Below, piece after piece: positions 52,300 to 61,395 of a stretch of DNA of 64,000 nucleotides. Position 1 is the first letter of the stretch, and every line of letters begins with the position of its first letter. Both the position numbers and the translations under genes were made by a program. The stretch spans positions 248,001-312,000 of the forward strand of contig OZ244736.1 of assembly GCA_965219405.1 (NCBI GenBank). Direction: 5' to 3'. Source of the DNA: VXMO01 sp965219405 (GTDB lineage Bacteria; Chloroflexota; Dehalococcoidia; UBA6926). The notes below the pieces were generated by a model. The model saw only the letters and a program-made list of their open reading frames with translations. It did no database searches and was not told the origin of the DNA.

Positions 52300-52842
52300 T
52301 TACCCGCTTCGGGTCACCCATTTCCACGCGTCCACCACTACATCCACGGCCACATAGTTGTCGAGCCATCGCGCGCTGTGCAGGGCGTATTCCTGGAATT
52401 CCTTGAGGGCAGTGAGGGGAATCAGCCACAGGATCGAGCGGCGCCACGTGAGTTCGTAGTTGGGTGCGAATCGCAGCGATCCCGCCACGAACACAAACCA
52501 GAACTCAAAGACATTCGGGAAGAACAGCAGGACCCATCTGTCCCCGATGACCTCAAATGCCAGGACGCCCACAATTCGAAAAGCGAACAACCCAATCGCA
52601 ATGGCGCGCGGCGGGCCCTCCCATCGGAGGGCCACCCACAGGAACGTCACCATGTAGACGAGGTCGAGCCACTTGTCGAGGGCCTGGTAGTTTCGGACGC
52701 CGCCCAGATCGAGCAGGTTCATCATGAACAGGTCTGAGAAATCGATCAGGATGGCGGCAATCGATCCCGCAAATGCCCATCGCAGGACAAGCAGGGCCCC
52801 AGCTATACGCGCCGCCGCGATGATGAGTTCCTCAGTGTTCAT
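52300..52842 (-). CDS. Hypothetical membrane protein
   Basis: A 180-residue protein with about five hydrophobic segments (LLVLRWAFAGSIAAILI, MVTFLWVALRW, FAFRIVGVLAFEVIG, FEFWFVFVAGS, ILWLIPLTALKEF). It has a charged FSDLFMMNLLDLGGV loop after the first. The C-terminus reads DVVVDAWKWVTRSG. I do not recognise the family. The aspartates and aromatic pattern are conserved-looking but unassigned. It converges on the aspartic protease gene with a 29-nt gap. Confidence 0.65.
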   Translation of the reverse strand: MNTEELIIAAARIAGALLVLRWAFAGSIAAILIDFSDLFMMNLLDLGGVRNYQALDKWLDLVYMVTFLWVALRWEGPPRAIAIGLFAFRIVGVLAFEVIGDRWVLLFFPNVFEFWFVFVAGSLRFAPNYELTWRRSILWLIPLTALKEFQEYALHSARWLDNYVAVDVVVDAWKWVTRSG

Positions 52843-52885
52843 GGACTAGAGAGTACGCGACGGGCGGGCGGCATGGCAGGTGGGC

Positions 52886-52921
52886 CGCCCCCCAACCCTC
52901 CCCCCTTTGTGGGGGAGGAGG
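52886..52921. repeat. Palindromic repeat family B copy
   Basis: CCGCCCCCCAACCCTCCCCC, then CTTTGTGGGGGAGGAGG. It lies immediately downstream of the quinone oxidoreductase stop codon. Confidence 0.7.
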
Positions 52922-53890
52922 CTACGGAATCAGGAGGAGCTTGCCGGTGGTTTGGCGAGATTCGAGGCGGCGATGGGCTTCCGCTGCTTCCTGCAAGGGG
53001 AATCGCTCAGTGATCCGCAGCGAGAGCCTTCCGTCCGCGATCCAGCCAAGTACGTTCCCGGCCCGCCACTCCAGTTCATCCCTTGTGATCGTGTAGTTAA
53101 ACAGCGAGGGCCTCGTCAGAAACAGCGACTTGGCATTGAGAGCGAGCGGGGCGATGGGCGGAACTACCCCGCTGGACTGGCCGTACATGACGAGGCATCC
53201 GCGCACGGCAAGGCTGGCCATCGAGCCCTCATAGGTCGTCGCGCCGACGGAATCATAGGCAACCTGGCAGCCCGCGCCGTCCGTGATGCGCATGACGGCC
53301 TCGTGAAAGTCCTCCTGCGTGTAGAGGACGACGTGGTCGGCCCCAGCTTCGCGCGCAAGCTCGGCCTTTTCGTCTGTAGAGACCGTCGTAATGACCTGCG
53401 CGCCGCGCATCTTGGCCATCTGGATCAAGAGCAGACCCACGCCACCTGCGCCCGCGTGAATCAAGGCGGTGTCGTCTGCCCCGAGCGGGTACGTGGAGTG
53501 GGAGAGATAGTGCGCCGTCATGCCCTGCAGCATCGCCGCCGCGCCCTGCTCAACGCTAATGCCCTGCGGCAGCACGATGAGTCGATCTGCCGGAACGACG
53601 ACCCGCTCCGCGTACGAGCGCGAGGCTCCCGTGTAGGCGACGACATCGCCGACCGACGGAGCGGTGACGCCGGGGCCGACCTCAACGACGGTGCCCGCGC
53701 CCTCGCCGCCGAGGATGGTCGGCAGTGGGCCCTGGCCGTACAGACCGGTGCGGCCGTACACGTCCATGTAGTTGATGCCGGAGGCGGCGAGCTGAAGGAC
53801 GGCCTCGCCCGGCCCGGCGGCAGGATCCTCGACGTCTGTGAATTCAAGCACCTCAGGCCCGCCGTATTGGGTGATCTGGACTGCTTTCAT
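52922..53890 (-). CDS. NADPH:quinone oxidoreductase (MDR family)
   Basis: A 322-residue zinc-free medium-chain dehydrogenase. MKAVQITQYGGPEVLEF starts the GroES-like domain, followed by GINYMDVYGRTGLYG and EGAGTVVEVGPGV. LIHAGAGGVGLLLIQMAKMRGA is the nucleotide-binding Rossmann loop. Cysteines that bind structural zinc in alcohol dehydrogenases are missing, as in quinone reductases. Relatives reduce quinones by one electron. ATG 53890 is the family-typical start, although the frame opens 45 nt earlier. Confidence 0.92.
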   Translation of the reverse strand: MKAVQITQYGGPEVLEFTDVEDPAAGPGEAVLQLAASGINYMDVYGRTGLYGQGPLPTILGGEGAGTVVEVGPGVTAPSVGDVVAYTGASRSYAERVVVPADRLIVLPQGISVEQGAAAMLQGMTAHYLSHSTYPLGADDTALIHAGAGGVGLLLIQMAKMRGAQVITTVSTDEKAELAREAGADHVVLYTQEDFHEAVMRITDGAGCQVAYDSVGATTYEGSMASLAVRGCLVMYGQSSGVVPPIAPLALNAKSLFLTRPSLFNYTITRDELEWRAGNVLGWIADGRLSLRITERFPLQEAAEAHRRLESRQTTGKLLLIP

Positions 53891-53965
53891 GTGGTTGTTG
53901 CTCCTTGCGGTTGGGTTAGGGCTCAAGCATCGCACAGATGGGGGTGGGACGGCGGTGGTTGTAGG

Positions 53966-54934
53966 CTATCCGCAGAATGGCAGGTCAATTTGATGAAAGT
54001 CATTGACTGGTACATTTCGCAAATCAACAGGAATACACCCAATCAACCGGTTAGAACTGACACCTAGCTCATCCAACGGCAAATAGCTTAGCTCTTCCGG
54101 TATCCGTCCAGTTAATTGATTGATTTGAAGAAGCAGTCTGTTGAGTCTAGTCAAGTTGCCGAACCGCTCCGGTATCTGTCCGGTCAACTGATTATCGCCA
54201 AGAGATAGATTGTTCAACCTCGTCAGGAATCCCAGTTCAATTGGGATTGTGCCGGTCAAGAAATTCGAATCAAAACGCAGGCTTTGGAGATTAGTCAGCT
54301 TGCCTAGTTCCTCCGGAATTGAACCGCTCAGCTGATTGTAGGCTAGGAGTAACTCTGTCAAGTTAGCTAGGCCACCCAATTCAGCCGGTATCTCCCCGCT
54401 CAACTGGTTCTGAATAAGCACCATTGTTCTCAGACTGGTCAGGTTACCAAGTTCTGCCGGTATCTCTCCGCTCAGTTCATTTCTTACCAAGGCTAAGGTA
54501 GTGACGCGCCCTCTGTCATTGGTGTTGACGCCATACCACTCTCCAAGAGGGGCATCGGTCAGCCAATTGTCGCTACGTATCCAGTTAGGCCCATCCGTTT
54601 CGGCGTAGAGAACCTCCAGGATGATCCTGTCATTGGGAGGTACCAGTGTCGGTGTGGGTATAGGTGTACCGGTGGGTGGTGGGGGCACATATGTAGCTGT
54701 CGGGACGGCGGTGCGGGTGGGGCGCGGGGTTGGTGTCTCTGTGGGGGGCGGGGTTGGAGTGGGAGCCGGGGTTTCCGTGGGCGTGGCGACGGGTGTTAGC
54801 GTCGGCAGAAGCTCTCCGCAGGCGGTGAGTGCCAGCGTAGCGGCGAGTGCGGTGACTAGCAGGGCTATCGCCCTGAGCGAGATTCCATGCTTCGCAGCGT
54901 CGATCATCGTGGTGAATGGCCGCGTCCTCGTCAT
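53966..54934 (-). CDS. Plant-type leucine-rich-repeat lipoprotein
   Basis: A 322-residue lipoprotein: signal with lipobox LTAC, then a Thr/Pro-rich linker (about residues 44-100), then LRRs. The cap DGPNWIRSDNWLTDAPLGEW is followed by about seven 24-residue repeats of the L-x-x-N-x-L-(S/T)-G-x-I-P type, e.g. NQLSGEIPAELGGLANL and NQLTGQIPERFGNLTRL. The C-terminus closes with a Cys (LPFCG) that may pair with CIPVDL. This is the plant/bacterial exported LRR class, probably cell-surface binding or adhesion. Eukaryotic-like origin or convergent use is unresolved. Confidence 0.88.
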   Translation of the reverse strand: MTRTRPFTTMIDAAKHGISLRAIALLVTALAATLALTACGELLPTLTPVATPTETPAPTPTPPPTETPTPRPTRTAVPTATYVPPPPTGTPIPTPTLVPPNDRIILEVLYAETDGPNWIRSDNWLTDAPLGEWYGVNTNDRGRVTTLALVRNELSGEIPAELGNLTSLRTMVLIQNQLSGEIPAELGGLANLTELLLAYNQLSGSIPEELGKLTNLQSLRFDSNFLTGTIPIELGFLTRLNNLSLGDNQLTGQIPERFGNLTRLNRLLLQINQLTGRIPEELSYLPLDELGVSSNRLIGCIPVDLRNVPVNDFHQIDLPFCG

Positions 54935-55084
54935 GCCGCGAACGTTACCACAGACGCTGAGACGGTCACGTGTGGCGTGGTTGGAAATGTAGGCGCCTTT
55001 GACGGTGATTCCGGCTTTGTCTCTGGGTCGGCTTCGATTCTGTCGGCGTCATTGCCGTAATTCGTCGTTCTTCGCACTGACTGT

Positions 55085-56327
55085 ATGCTGATATATATGG
55101 CAATGTGGGGAATCAGTCGACTGCTGGCGGGATTGGCGCTGTTTGCCATCCTGGCGGTGGGGATGGCAGCCTGCGAGGGAGACTCGCCCGAACCAACCGC
55201 TGTACCCGTGCAGACACCACAACTCGCTCCGACACCCCTCGTCATTGGCGTTTCAACACCGACTCCCATCCCTACCAACACGCCAACACCGACTCCAACT
55301 CCGCCGCCCGCTGCCCGCTGCCGAGATTCTACGGCGAACAACCTCCGCCATGGAGGCGGTCCATTCCGTTCACATAGAGATGGACACGTCCAGCGCCCTT
55401 GAGGGGGAGAACGGCTTTACCGCAGACATTCAGTTGTCGGGGGATTTCCAGCTTCCGGACCGCACTCAGGCAACAATGTCAGTCAAATCCCAGGGGTTCA
55501 CGATCGAGTTGGAGTTTATTGCAATTGGCGAGGAGTCATACATCAAGAACCCGTTGACGGGCGAATGGGAGGCAAGCGTCGACTCAGTGGAATCATTCGG
55601 CAATCTCCTAGCAGGACCGGCGTTTGAAACGGATTTCCCTGCAGACAAGGCGGCTCAGTTCGAGGTGGTCGGAATCGAATCCCTCGGCGGCGAGAGCGTT
55701 TACTATCTGCGAGTGGAGCTCCCCGGACCGGACTTGGTGAAGTTGCTGGACGACCAGAGTGTGTCCACCGCCGAAGGAGAGGTCGCATATTGGATCGGCG
55801 TCGATGATTACCTGATTCGCAAGATTGAGATTCTATTGGAGCAGGAATCCGAGGGAATCGGCATCAGCTCCAGTGTGGGCACTCATACGACTCATTTCGT
55901 GATTGAACTATCCAACTACAACCAAGATGTGGAGATCGTTGCGCCGACGGTTGAAGACCCGAGGTGGGAGCGGCCTGATGGCAGGACTGGCACCTACGAG
56001 TCCCCAAGACAGCTGACCAACGTCGATGTCGTCGTGGCAGCTATTGATGTCGAATTTCAGGAGGTCGTTTACGAACTTGATGCTCAGGACACGGCAGGAT
56101 ACCTGATTCGGGTAACTGTGGGAACGCTTCCCTCCGTGGACGTAACGGTGTTCGATTCCCAGGGGAATGACGTAGGTTGGGGCGGCGTCAATGAGGATGG
56201 CACAGTAGAATCGATCGAGTTGGACGTTCCATTCCCGGAGACGTACTACATCGTGGTTTCTAACTATGAGGGCGCAACAGGAACATATATCCTGTCGATT
56301 ACGCAGCTGGATGACGAGGCGGGCTAA
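55085..56327 (+). pseudogene. Lipoprotein split by a 7-bp tandem duplication (LppX-like plus PPC-like domain)
   Basis: The signal peptide, lipobox MAAC and TP-rich linker are read from the ATG at 55085 up to about 55312. The mature domain continues in another frame from about 55320 (AAEILRRTTSAMEAVHSVHIE). At the switch point GCCCGCT occurs twice in a row (55306-55312, 55313-55319); removing one copy joins ...PPPAAEILRR... seamlessly. The middle (to about residue 260) looks like LppX/LolA-fold lipoproteins. The C-terminal 100 residues resemble a pre-peptidase C-terminal beta-sandwich (YYIVVSNYEGATGTYILSI). The result is either a phase-variable or broken surface lipoprotein, or an assembly error. 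Confidence 0.72.
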
Positions 56328-56397
56328 GCGTCGTGCGTTTCACCGCCTGTCCGTTCCTCTTACCTATATGCCGTTTGGACTGACTTAGGCTCCGCGC

Positions 56398-58662
56398 CTA
56401 TCCAGCGTCCCTAATCGCCCGGTACACCTTCTCCGCCGTGATGGGAAGCTGGTTGATGCGCGCGCCGGATGCGGCTGCAACGGCGTTGGCGATGGCGGGC
56501 GAGGACAGGACGATGGGAGTATCGCCGATGCCGCGCACCTGGTAGGGGCCGTGGCCTGTGTCAGACTCCAGCACGACAACGTTCATACGCGCGCCATCCA
56601 TCTGCGTCTGCAGCTTGTAGTCCGCGAATGAGGGGTTGGCGATACTGCCGTCTTGCTCCACAAGCTCCTCTGACAGCGCGTGGCCGATGCCCTGCACTGA
56701 GCCGCCCTCGATCTGGCCGACGAATCCCATCGGATTTAGCACGCGCCCCGTCTCATGCGCGGCAGTGTAGCGCAACAGCGTTACTTTGCCCGTCTCGCGG
56801 TCGACCCTGACCTCTGCAATGTGAGCGCCGAATGAGATATAGGGGCTGCTATCACCTTCATCCACGGTGACCTGACCGCCCACCGGCTCCCCTGCCCGAG
56901 AGGCAATCTCCTCCAGCGGGACGGCGGCGGCCCGGCCCTCGCCGGAGACCTTGCCGTCCTCGAACTGTATGGACTCCTCCGTCCAGCCGTAGAACTCCGC
57001 AGCTAGTCGGCGGAGATTACGCTTGGCCTCCTGACTGGCCTCGAATGCGGCGCGGCTTGAGACACGTGCGCCTCGCTGACCCCCGATGCCCCAGTCGCGC
57101 ACGCCGGCCTCCGTCGACCATGCCTCCACCGTGACGCGCTCGATCGGTAGACCGAGTTCCTCGGCGACAATCTGCGCGAGGATGGTGCCGGTTCCCACGC
57201 CTGGGTCGTATGTCATGGTGTTGACGACAACGCGGCCATCGGGATGGATCGTCACGGCGGCGGGTGAATCGAAGCCTGTGTCGCTCTGTCCATGGAGAGC
57301 GATACCACGCCCAACGCTTGGGGACGTTGCGCTGGAGTAGTCCGCAGCCTCGGCAGCGGCGCGAAGGATTTCTTCGGCTCGCAGAGCCTGGTAGCCGGGC
57401 AAGCCGGGCAGGGTGACAGGGCTCCACCCTCGGTCCGGATGCGCCTCACTGGAGGCGCGAACGATGTTGCGCAGCCTTAGGTCATATGGATCAAGATCCA
57501 GCCGGGTGGCCAGCTCATCGATGATGGACTCTGAAGCGAAAACGGACTGCATGAGGCCGGGGCCCCTGAAGTAGCCGCATGGAACAGTGTTCGTATAGAC
57601 CTGGTTTGAGATGATGCGGACGTTTTCAACACGGTACGGTTCTACCATAGAAGTGCGCAGCAGGCCGCCATACGCAGGAACGGGTGCGTAGGCCGCATAG
57701 GCGCCCGTCGCAAAAAAGCCCTCCGCGTCCCACGCGATAATCATGCCGTCACTCCGCGCCCCAACACGCACCCGCACAACCGACGGATGCCGAGGATTCA
57801 TGGCGGAGAACTCTTCCGCGTAGTCCATGACCCACTTGACCGGTCGGCCAGTCTTCTTGGCAAGGAAATAGCCCACGGCCACACCCGTCGGGTCCATCTT
57901 GCCGCCGAACGATCCGCCGAGCGGTACGGGGTGGATAATCACGTCATCACGCGGCAGGCCCATCACACGGGCGAGGTGTGGGCGGCGACCCGTCGGCATC
58001 TGGCAAGACATCCAGATATGCGCTCGTCCCTCTTCATCAATATCAACGACGCAGGCATGCGGCTCAAGATAAGCCTGGTGGACGCGGGGCGTACGGAACT
58101 CGCGCTCAATGACGACATCTGCCTCACGGAACGCCGCGTCTATATCACCCCACTCATGAACCATGCGGCCATAGTTGTTGCTCAACTCATCGAGCTGTTC
58201 CACTCCCCGATAGGAGTTGTATTCCGGATGAAGCAGAATGGCATCCGGCTTGGAGGCCTCTTCCGGGTCAAGCAGGGCGGGAAGTTCCTCATATGTAACG
58301 TCGATGAGGGCTAGTGCAGCGTCAGCAATGTCCGCGTCCTCAGCGACGACGGCGGCAACCTTGTCGCCAATGAAACGCACGCGGTCCGCGGACGCGAGGA
58401 TCGGCTCATCGACATAGAGGTTTCCCGCGCGGATGTCAGGAACGTCGTCGCCGGTGAGAACGCCGTGGACGCCGGGGAGCGCCAGGGCGCGTGAGGTGTC
58501 GATGTTTGTGACGCGGGCGTGGGGGACCGGAGAGCGAAGATACTTGAGCCACAACGCATTCGGCGGCGCGACATCAAGGGCATACTGGGCGCGGCCGGTA
58601 ACCTTGTCCGGACCATCGACTGCTCGGACGGATTTGCCGATCACCTTGTATTCGGTCGTCAT
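56398..58662 (-). CDS. Molybdopterin-dependent hydroxylase large subunit, Asp in place of catalytic Glu
   Basis: A 754-residue Moco-binding subunit, a paralogue of the gene at 17892. SVRAVDGPDKVTGRAQYA starts the hammerhead domain, and LGGSFGGKMDPTGV, TVPCGYFRGPGL and IGGQRGARVSS are Moco-domain motifs. Where the family has VRGIGE with the catalytic glutamate, this protein has VRGIGD (Asp714). The remaining fold motifs are intact, so it is expressed but may have altered or lost hydroxylase chemistry. No FAD or Fe-S subunits are near. Substrate unknown. Confidence 0.88.
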   Translation of the reverse strand: MTTEYKVIGKSVRAVDGPDKVTGRAQYALDVAPPNALWLKYLRSPVPHARVTNIDTSRALALPGVHGVLTGDDVPDIRAGNLYVDEPILASADRVRFIGDKVAAVVAEDADIADAALALIDVTYEELPALLDPEEASKPDAILLHPEYNSYRGVEQLDELSNNYGRMVHEWGDIDAAFREADVVIEREFRTPRVHQAYLEPHACVVDIDEEGRAHIWMSCQMPTGRRPHLARVMGLPRDDVIIHPVPLGGSFGGKMDPTGVAVGYFLAKKTGRPVKWVMDYAEEFSAMNPRHPSVVRVRVGARSDGMIIAWDAEGFFATGAYAAYAPVPAYGGLLRTSMVEPYRVENVRIISNQVYTNTVPCGYFRGPGLMQSVFASESIIDELATRLDLDPYDLRLRNIVRASSEAHPDRGWSPVTLPGLPGYQALRAEEILRAAAEAADYSSATSPSVGRGIALHGQSDTGFDSPAAVTIHPDGRVVVNTMTYDPGVGTGTILAQIVAEELGLPIERVTVEAWSTEAGVRDWGIGGQRGARVSSRAAFEASQEAKRNLRRLAAEFYGWTEESIQFEDGKVSGEGRAAAVPLEEIASRAGEPVGGQVTVDEGDSSPYISFGAHIAEVRVDRETGKVTLLRYTAAHETGRVLNPMGFVGQIEGGSVQGIGHALSEELVEQDGSIANPSFADYKLQTQMDGARMNVVVLESDTGHGPYQVRGIGDTPIVLSSPAIANAVAAASGARINQLPITAEKVYRAIRDAG

Positions 58663-58848
58663 AGCGCCCCCCGGCCGGATTTTGGATTCGTGTCTGCTGC
58701 GTTTGCCTGTCCAAATTGAGTCTAGCGCAACTGCGATGCGGCTTGCGTGGGGGCGCGCAAAGGGGCAACATGGGCGGGCGGCTGCCTCCGGTGGGGTTGT
58801 GGTGGGGGAGGGTCGCTATCGACAATCAACACAGTGTGGGGGTGCTTC

Positions 58849-59595
58849 ATGGCGGACTATGAGGGCATGATTGCGGAGATTACGACGGTCAAAGGTCACA
58901 ACGGCGACGATATCTCGGCGTATTTCGCACGGCCGCTCGGCCCCGGCCCGTTTCCGGGCATCGTCCTGATTCACCACGCGCCGGGCTGGGATGAATGGTA
59001 TCGAGAGGCGACCCGCAAGTTCGCCTATCACGGCTATTTGGCGATCTCCCCGAATCTTTACGAACGCGAGGCTTCCGGCAGCCCGGATGACGTGGCCGCC
59101 GCCGTTCGCGCCGCAGGAGGCGTGGCGGACGATCAGGCCGTCGGCGATATCCAGGGTTCGATGCAGTTCCTCCGGGCGCTGCCGCAGACGAACGGCAAGG
59201 TCGGCGTTTTCGGCACGTGCTCCGGAGGACGGCAAGCCTATTTGGCAGGCTGCGCGGGCGGTTTCGACGCCATCGTGAACTGCTGGGGTGGTCGCGTCGT
59301 GATGTCGGACGATGAAAAGTCGGAGAAGATGCCCGTCGCGCCGATTGACTACACGCCGAACCTGAACGTGCCGATTCTCGGCCTTTTCGGCAACGATGAC
59401 ATGAATCCGACGCCGGCGCATGTGAATGCCCTGGAAGAGGCGCTGAAGCAGCACGGGAAGGACTACGAGTTCCATCGCTACGATGGCGCGGGGCACGGCT
59501 TCTTCTACTATGATCGGCCGAATTACCGCATCGAGCAGGCGCTGGACGGGTGGGAGAAACTGTTCCACTTCCTGGCGGAGCACCTGGCGGCTTAG
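58849..59595 (+). CDS. Dienelactone hydrolase-family protein
   Basis: A 248-residue alpha/beta hydrolase. VLIHHAPGWDEWYREATRKFA precedes the oxyanion region, and FGTCSGGRQAYLAGC has a nucleophile elbow whose GTCSGG suggests a cysteine nucleophile as in dienelactone hydrolases. LFGNDDMNPTP holds the acid and GAGHGFFYYDRP the histidine. The ATG at 58849 lies after a GGGGGTGCTTC. It may process lactones or esters from aromatic breakdown. It is divergent from the molybdopterin hydroxylase. Confidence 0.88.
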   Translation: MADYEGMIAEITTVKGHNGDDISAYFARPLGPGPFPGIVLIHHAPGWDEWYREATRKFAYHGYLAISPNLYEREASGSPDDVAAAVRAAGGVADDQAVGDIQGSMQFLRALPQTNGKVGVFGTCSGGRQAYLAGCAGGFDAIVNCWGGRVVMSDDEKSEKMPVAPIDYTPNLNVPILGLFGNDDMNPTPAHVNALEEALKQHGKDYEFHRYDGAGHGFFYYDRPNYRIEQALDGWEKLFHFLAEHLAA

Positions 59596-59623
59596 GGAGC
59601 AAGGCAACGGGAGACCAACTGAT

Positions 59624-59908
59624 ATGTGTACCTGGATTGTTCAGACGGCAGAGTTGAGCGGCAGCGGAAAGTCCGCGGAGGGCTGGATCCCGCTGACCAA
59701 GGCGAACGTGTGTTATGACCATCCCGCCCACGCGTTCATGGAGCACAGCGTAAACATCGACTTCGTGAATGAGAACGGGGCAACGGGAGATCGCGTCGCC
59801 GTGGAGATCAGCGCGGAGTCGGCACGGGAGTTGGTGAACGCCATACTTGCCGCGCTGGAAGAGGGGAGCAAGGAGCACGGGGACCTTCTCGCCGGCCTCC
59901 ATGCCTGA
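59624..59908 (+). CDS. DUF6295-family small protein
   Basis: A 94-residue protein: MCTWIVQTAELSGSGKSAE, then WIPLTKANVCYDHPAHAFME. The last 30 residues form an amphipathic helix (ESARELVNAILAALEEG). This is a conserved small family without an assigned function, with Cys, Asp-His and Trp positions that look like a ligand pocket. It starts 29 nt after the hydrolase stop codon and is probably co-transcribed with it. Confidence 0.7.
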   Translation: MCTWIVQTAELSGSGKSAEGWIPLTKANVCYDHPAHAFMEHSVNIDFVNENGATGDRVAVEISAESARELVNAILAALEEGSKEHGDLLAGLHA

Positions 59909-60011
59909 GAAGGCGCCCGCCCGCTCGTAGTTGCCACGGATTCGTATCATGGATATACATCTCTTCAATTGAATGAAAGTCCGTGGACATTGGCGCGAAA
60001 GGACGAATGAC

Positions 60012-60575
60012 ATGGTGAATGGAAGCGGAGACGGCGGAAGGCAACTGCAAACGGCCACGCTTGGCGGTGGCTGCTTCTGGTGCCTTGAGGCCGTGTATGA
60101 GTTGGTGAAAGGCGTAGAGAGCGTCGTCTCCGGCTACGCGGCCGGACACGTTGCGAACCCGACCTACGAACGGGTATGCACCGGAACAACCGGACACGCC
60201 GAGGTCACACAGGTGACCTATGATCCGTCGGTCGTCTCGTTCAGCCACATCCTCGACATCTTCTTCACAATCCACGACCCGACGACGCTGAATCGCCAGG
60301 GGTATGACGTGGGGACGCAGTACCGCTCGATCATCTTGTACCACGACGATGAGCAGAAGGCGGAGGCGGAAGCGGCAATCAGGCGTGTGACGGAACAGGG
60401 CCTGTATCGCGATCCGCTCGTGACGCAGGTGGAACCGCTGGATGTCTTCTATCCGGCGGAGGACTACCACCAGGAGTATTTCCGAAGCAACCCCGGCGCG
60501 TCCTATTGCCAGGTCATCATCGAGCCGAAGGTGGCGAAGTTCCGGGAGAAGTACCTGGCGGATGTGAAGGCTTAG
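60012..60575 (+). CDS. msrA: Peptide methionine sulfoxide reductase A
   Basis: A 187-residue reductase for the S-diastereomer of methionine sulfoxide. GGGCFWCLEAVYE carries the catalytic Cys and the resolving pattern, followed by GHVANPTYERVCTGTTGHAE and HDPTTLNRQGYDVGTQYRS. The C-terminus is complete. ATG 60012 follows AAGGACGAATG. msrB is 80 nt downstream, with a family B repeat between. Confidence 0.95.
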   Translation: MVNGSGDGGRQLQTATLGGGCFWCLEAVYELVKGVESVVSGYAAGHVANPTYERVCTGTTGHAEVTQVTYDPSVVSFSHILDIFFTIHDPTTLNRQGYDVGTQYRSIILYHDDEQKAEAEAAIRRVTEQGLYRDPLVTQVEPLDVFYPAEDYHQEYFRSNPGASYCQVIIEPKVAKFREKYLADVKA

Positions 60576-60591
60576 GGAAGCGAGGCAGAGA

Positions 60592-60631
60592 CACCCCCCA
60601 CCCTAACCCCCCCACAGCGGGGGGAGGGGAT
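60592..60631. repeat. Palindromic repeat family B copy between msrA and msrB
   Basis: CACCCCCCACCCTAACCCCC, then CCACAGCGGGGGGAGGGGA. It is closest in sequence to the copy inside lspA. It would form a stable hairpin in the msrA-msrB transcript. Confidence 0.75.
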
Positions 60632-60655
60632 TCCGGGTCGGTGAAAGGAACAGTC

Positions 60656-61048
60656 ATGAGCACGACGGATGACGCGCAGTATCGTGAGAAGCTGACGGAC
60701 ATTCAGTACCACGTGACGCGGGAAAAGGGCACGGAGCCGCCCTTCACCGGCATCTACTGGAACGAGCATGAGCCGGGCGTCTATCGGTGCATCTGCTGCG
60801 ATACGCCGCTGTTCAGCTCAGAGACCAAGTACGAGTCCGGCACCGGATGGCCGAGCTTCTATCAGCCCTTGGAGGGCGCGGTCATCAAGGAGGAAGAGGA
60901 TCGCACGTTTGGGATGGTCCGCACGGAGGTCATGTGCGGGACGTGTGACGCGCACCTCGGACACCTCTTCCCGGACGGCCCGGCTCCGACCGGCCTCCGT
61001 TACTGCCTCAATTCCGCCTCGCTGCGACACGACGCCGAGACCGACTAA
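60656..61048 (+). CDS. msrB: Peptide methionine sulfoxide reductase B
   Basis: A 130-residue reductase for the R-diastereomer of methionine sulfoxide. CICCDTPLFSSETKYESG supplies the first zinc pair and GTGWPSFYQP the substrate pocket. CGTCDAHLGHLFPDG gives the second zinc pair and RYCLNSASL the catalytic cysteine. Intact and normal in length. ATG 60656 follows GTGAAAGGAAC. Confidence 0.95.
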   Translation: MSTTDDAQYREKLTDIQYHVTREKGTEPPFTGIYWNEHEPGVYRCICCDTPLFSSETKYESGTGWPSFYQPLEGAVIKEEEDRTFGMVRTEVMCGTCDAHLGHLFPDGPAPTGLRYCLNSASLRHDAETD

Positions 61049-61110
61049 CGAAGTCGGGCAGGCGATATACTAAACGCGGCGGAATCAACCGAGAGGCGGT
61101 ACGCGCAAGA

Positions 61111-61395
61111 ATGCCTGCCAGTTTGAAGGTCCCAACGGCTATGCGGCGCATTACGGATGGCGTTGACCGCATTGACGTGCCGTCCGGCCCATTGACGGAA
61201 GCGCTGGAGGTGCTGGAATCGAGATTCCCGGGCATCAAGGCGCGGGTGCTGGACGACGTGACAGGAGATGTCCACCCGTTTGTCTCCATCTTCCTGAACG
61301 ACAACGACATTATGTATCTTCGCGGCCTTGAAACGATCGTGAACGACGGCGACGAGATTGTAATCGTGCCGGCGATTGCGGGTGGTGGGGCATGA
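61111..61395 (+). CDS. MoaD/ThiS-like ubiquitin-fold sulfur carrier with a C-terminal extra Ala
   Basis: A 94-residue beta-grasp protein: LKVPTAMRRITDGVDRIDV, FPGIKARVLDDVTGDVHPF and the terminal INDGDEIVIVPAIAGGGA-like strand-turn (written VNDGDEIVIVPAIAGGGA in part). Sulfur carriers end in exposed Gly-Gly, but this frame ends GGGA with one extra residue after the glycines. That would block adenylation unless it is trimmed. A MoeB/ThiF gene is at 34569. The TGA overlaps the ATG of a 41-codon membrane ORF. Confidence 0.85.
   Translation: MPASLKVPTAMRRITDGVDRIDVPSGPLTEALEVLESRFPGIKARVLDDVTGDVHPFVSIFLNDNDIMYLRGLETIVNDGDEIVIVPAIAGGGA

Noticed and set aside
52880..54067. 395-codon plus-strand ORF opposite the quinone oxidoreductase
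   Set aside because: Antisense shadow of a clear MDR gene; the product is Arg/His-rich without family motifs and has no ribosome site.
54640..54800. Tandem DNA repeat or CRISPR-like array
   Set aside because: The periodic GGTGTGG-like sequence encodes the Thr/Pro linker of the LRR lipoprotein; spacing is irregular and there are no spacers.
58889..60058. 389-codon minus-strand ORF
   Set aside because: Lies opposite dienelactone hydrolase and DUF6295 genes; low-complexity Arg/Pro/Ser composition typical of high-GC shadows.
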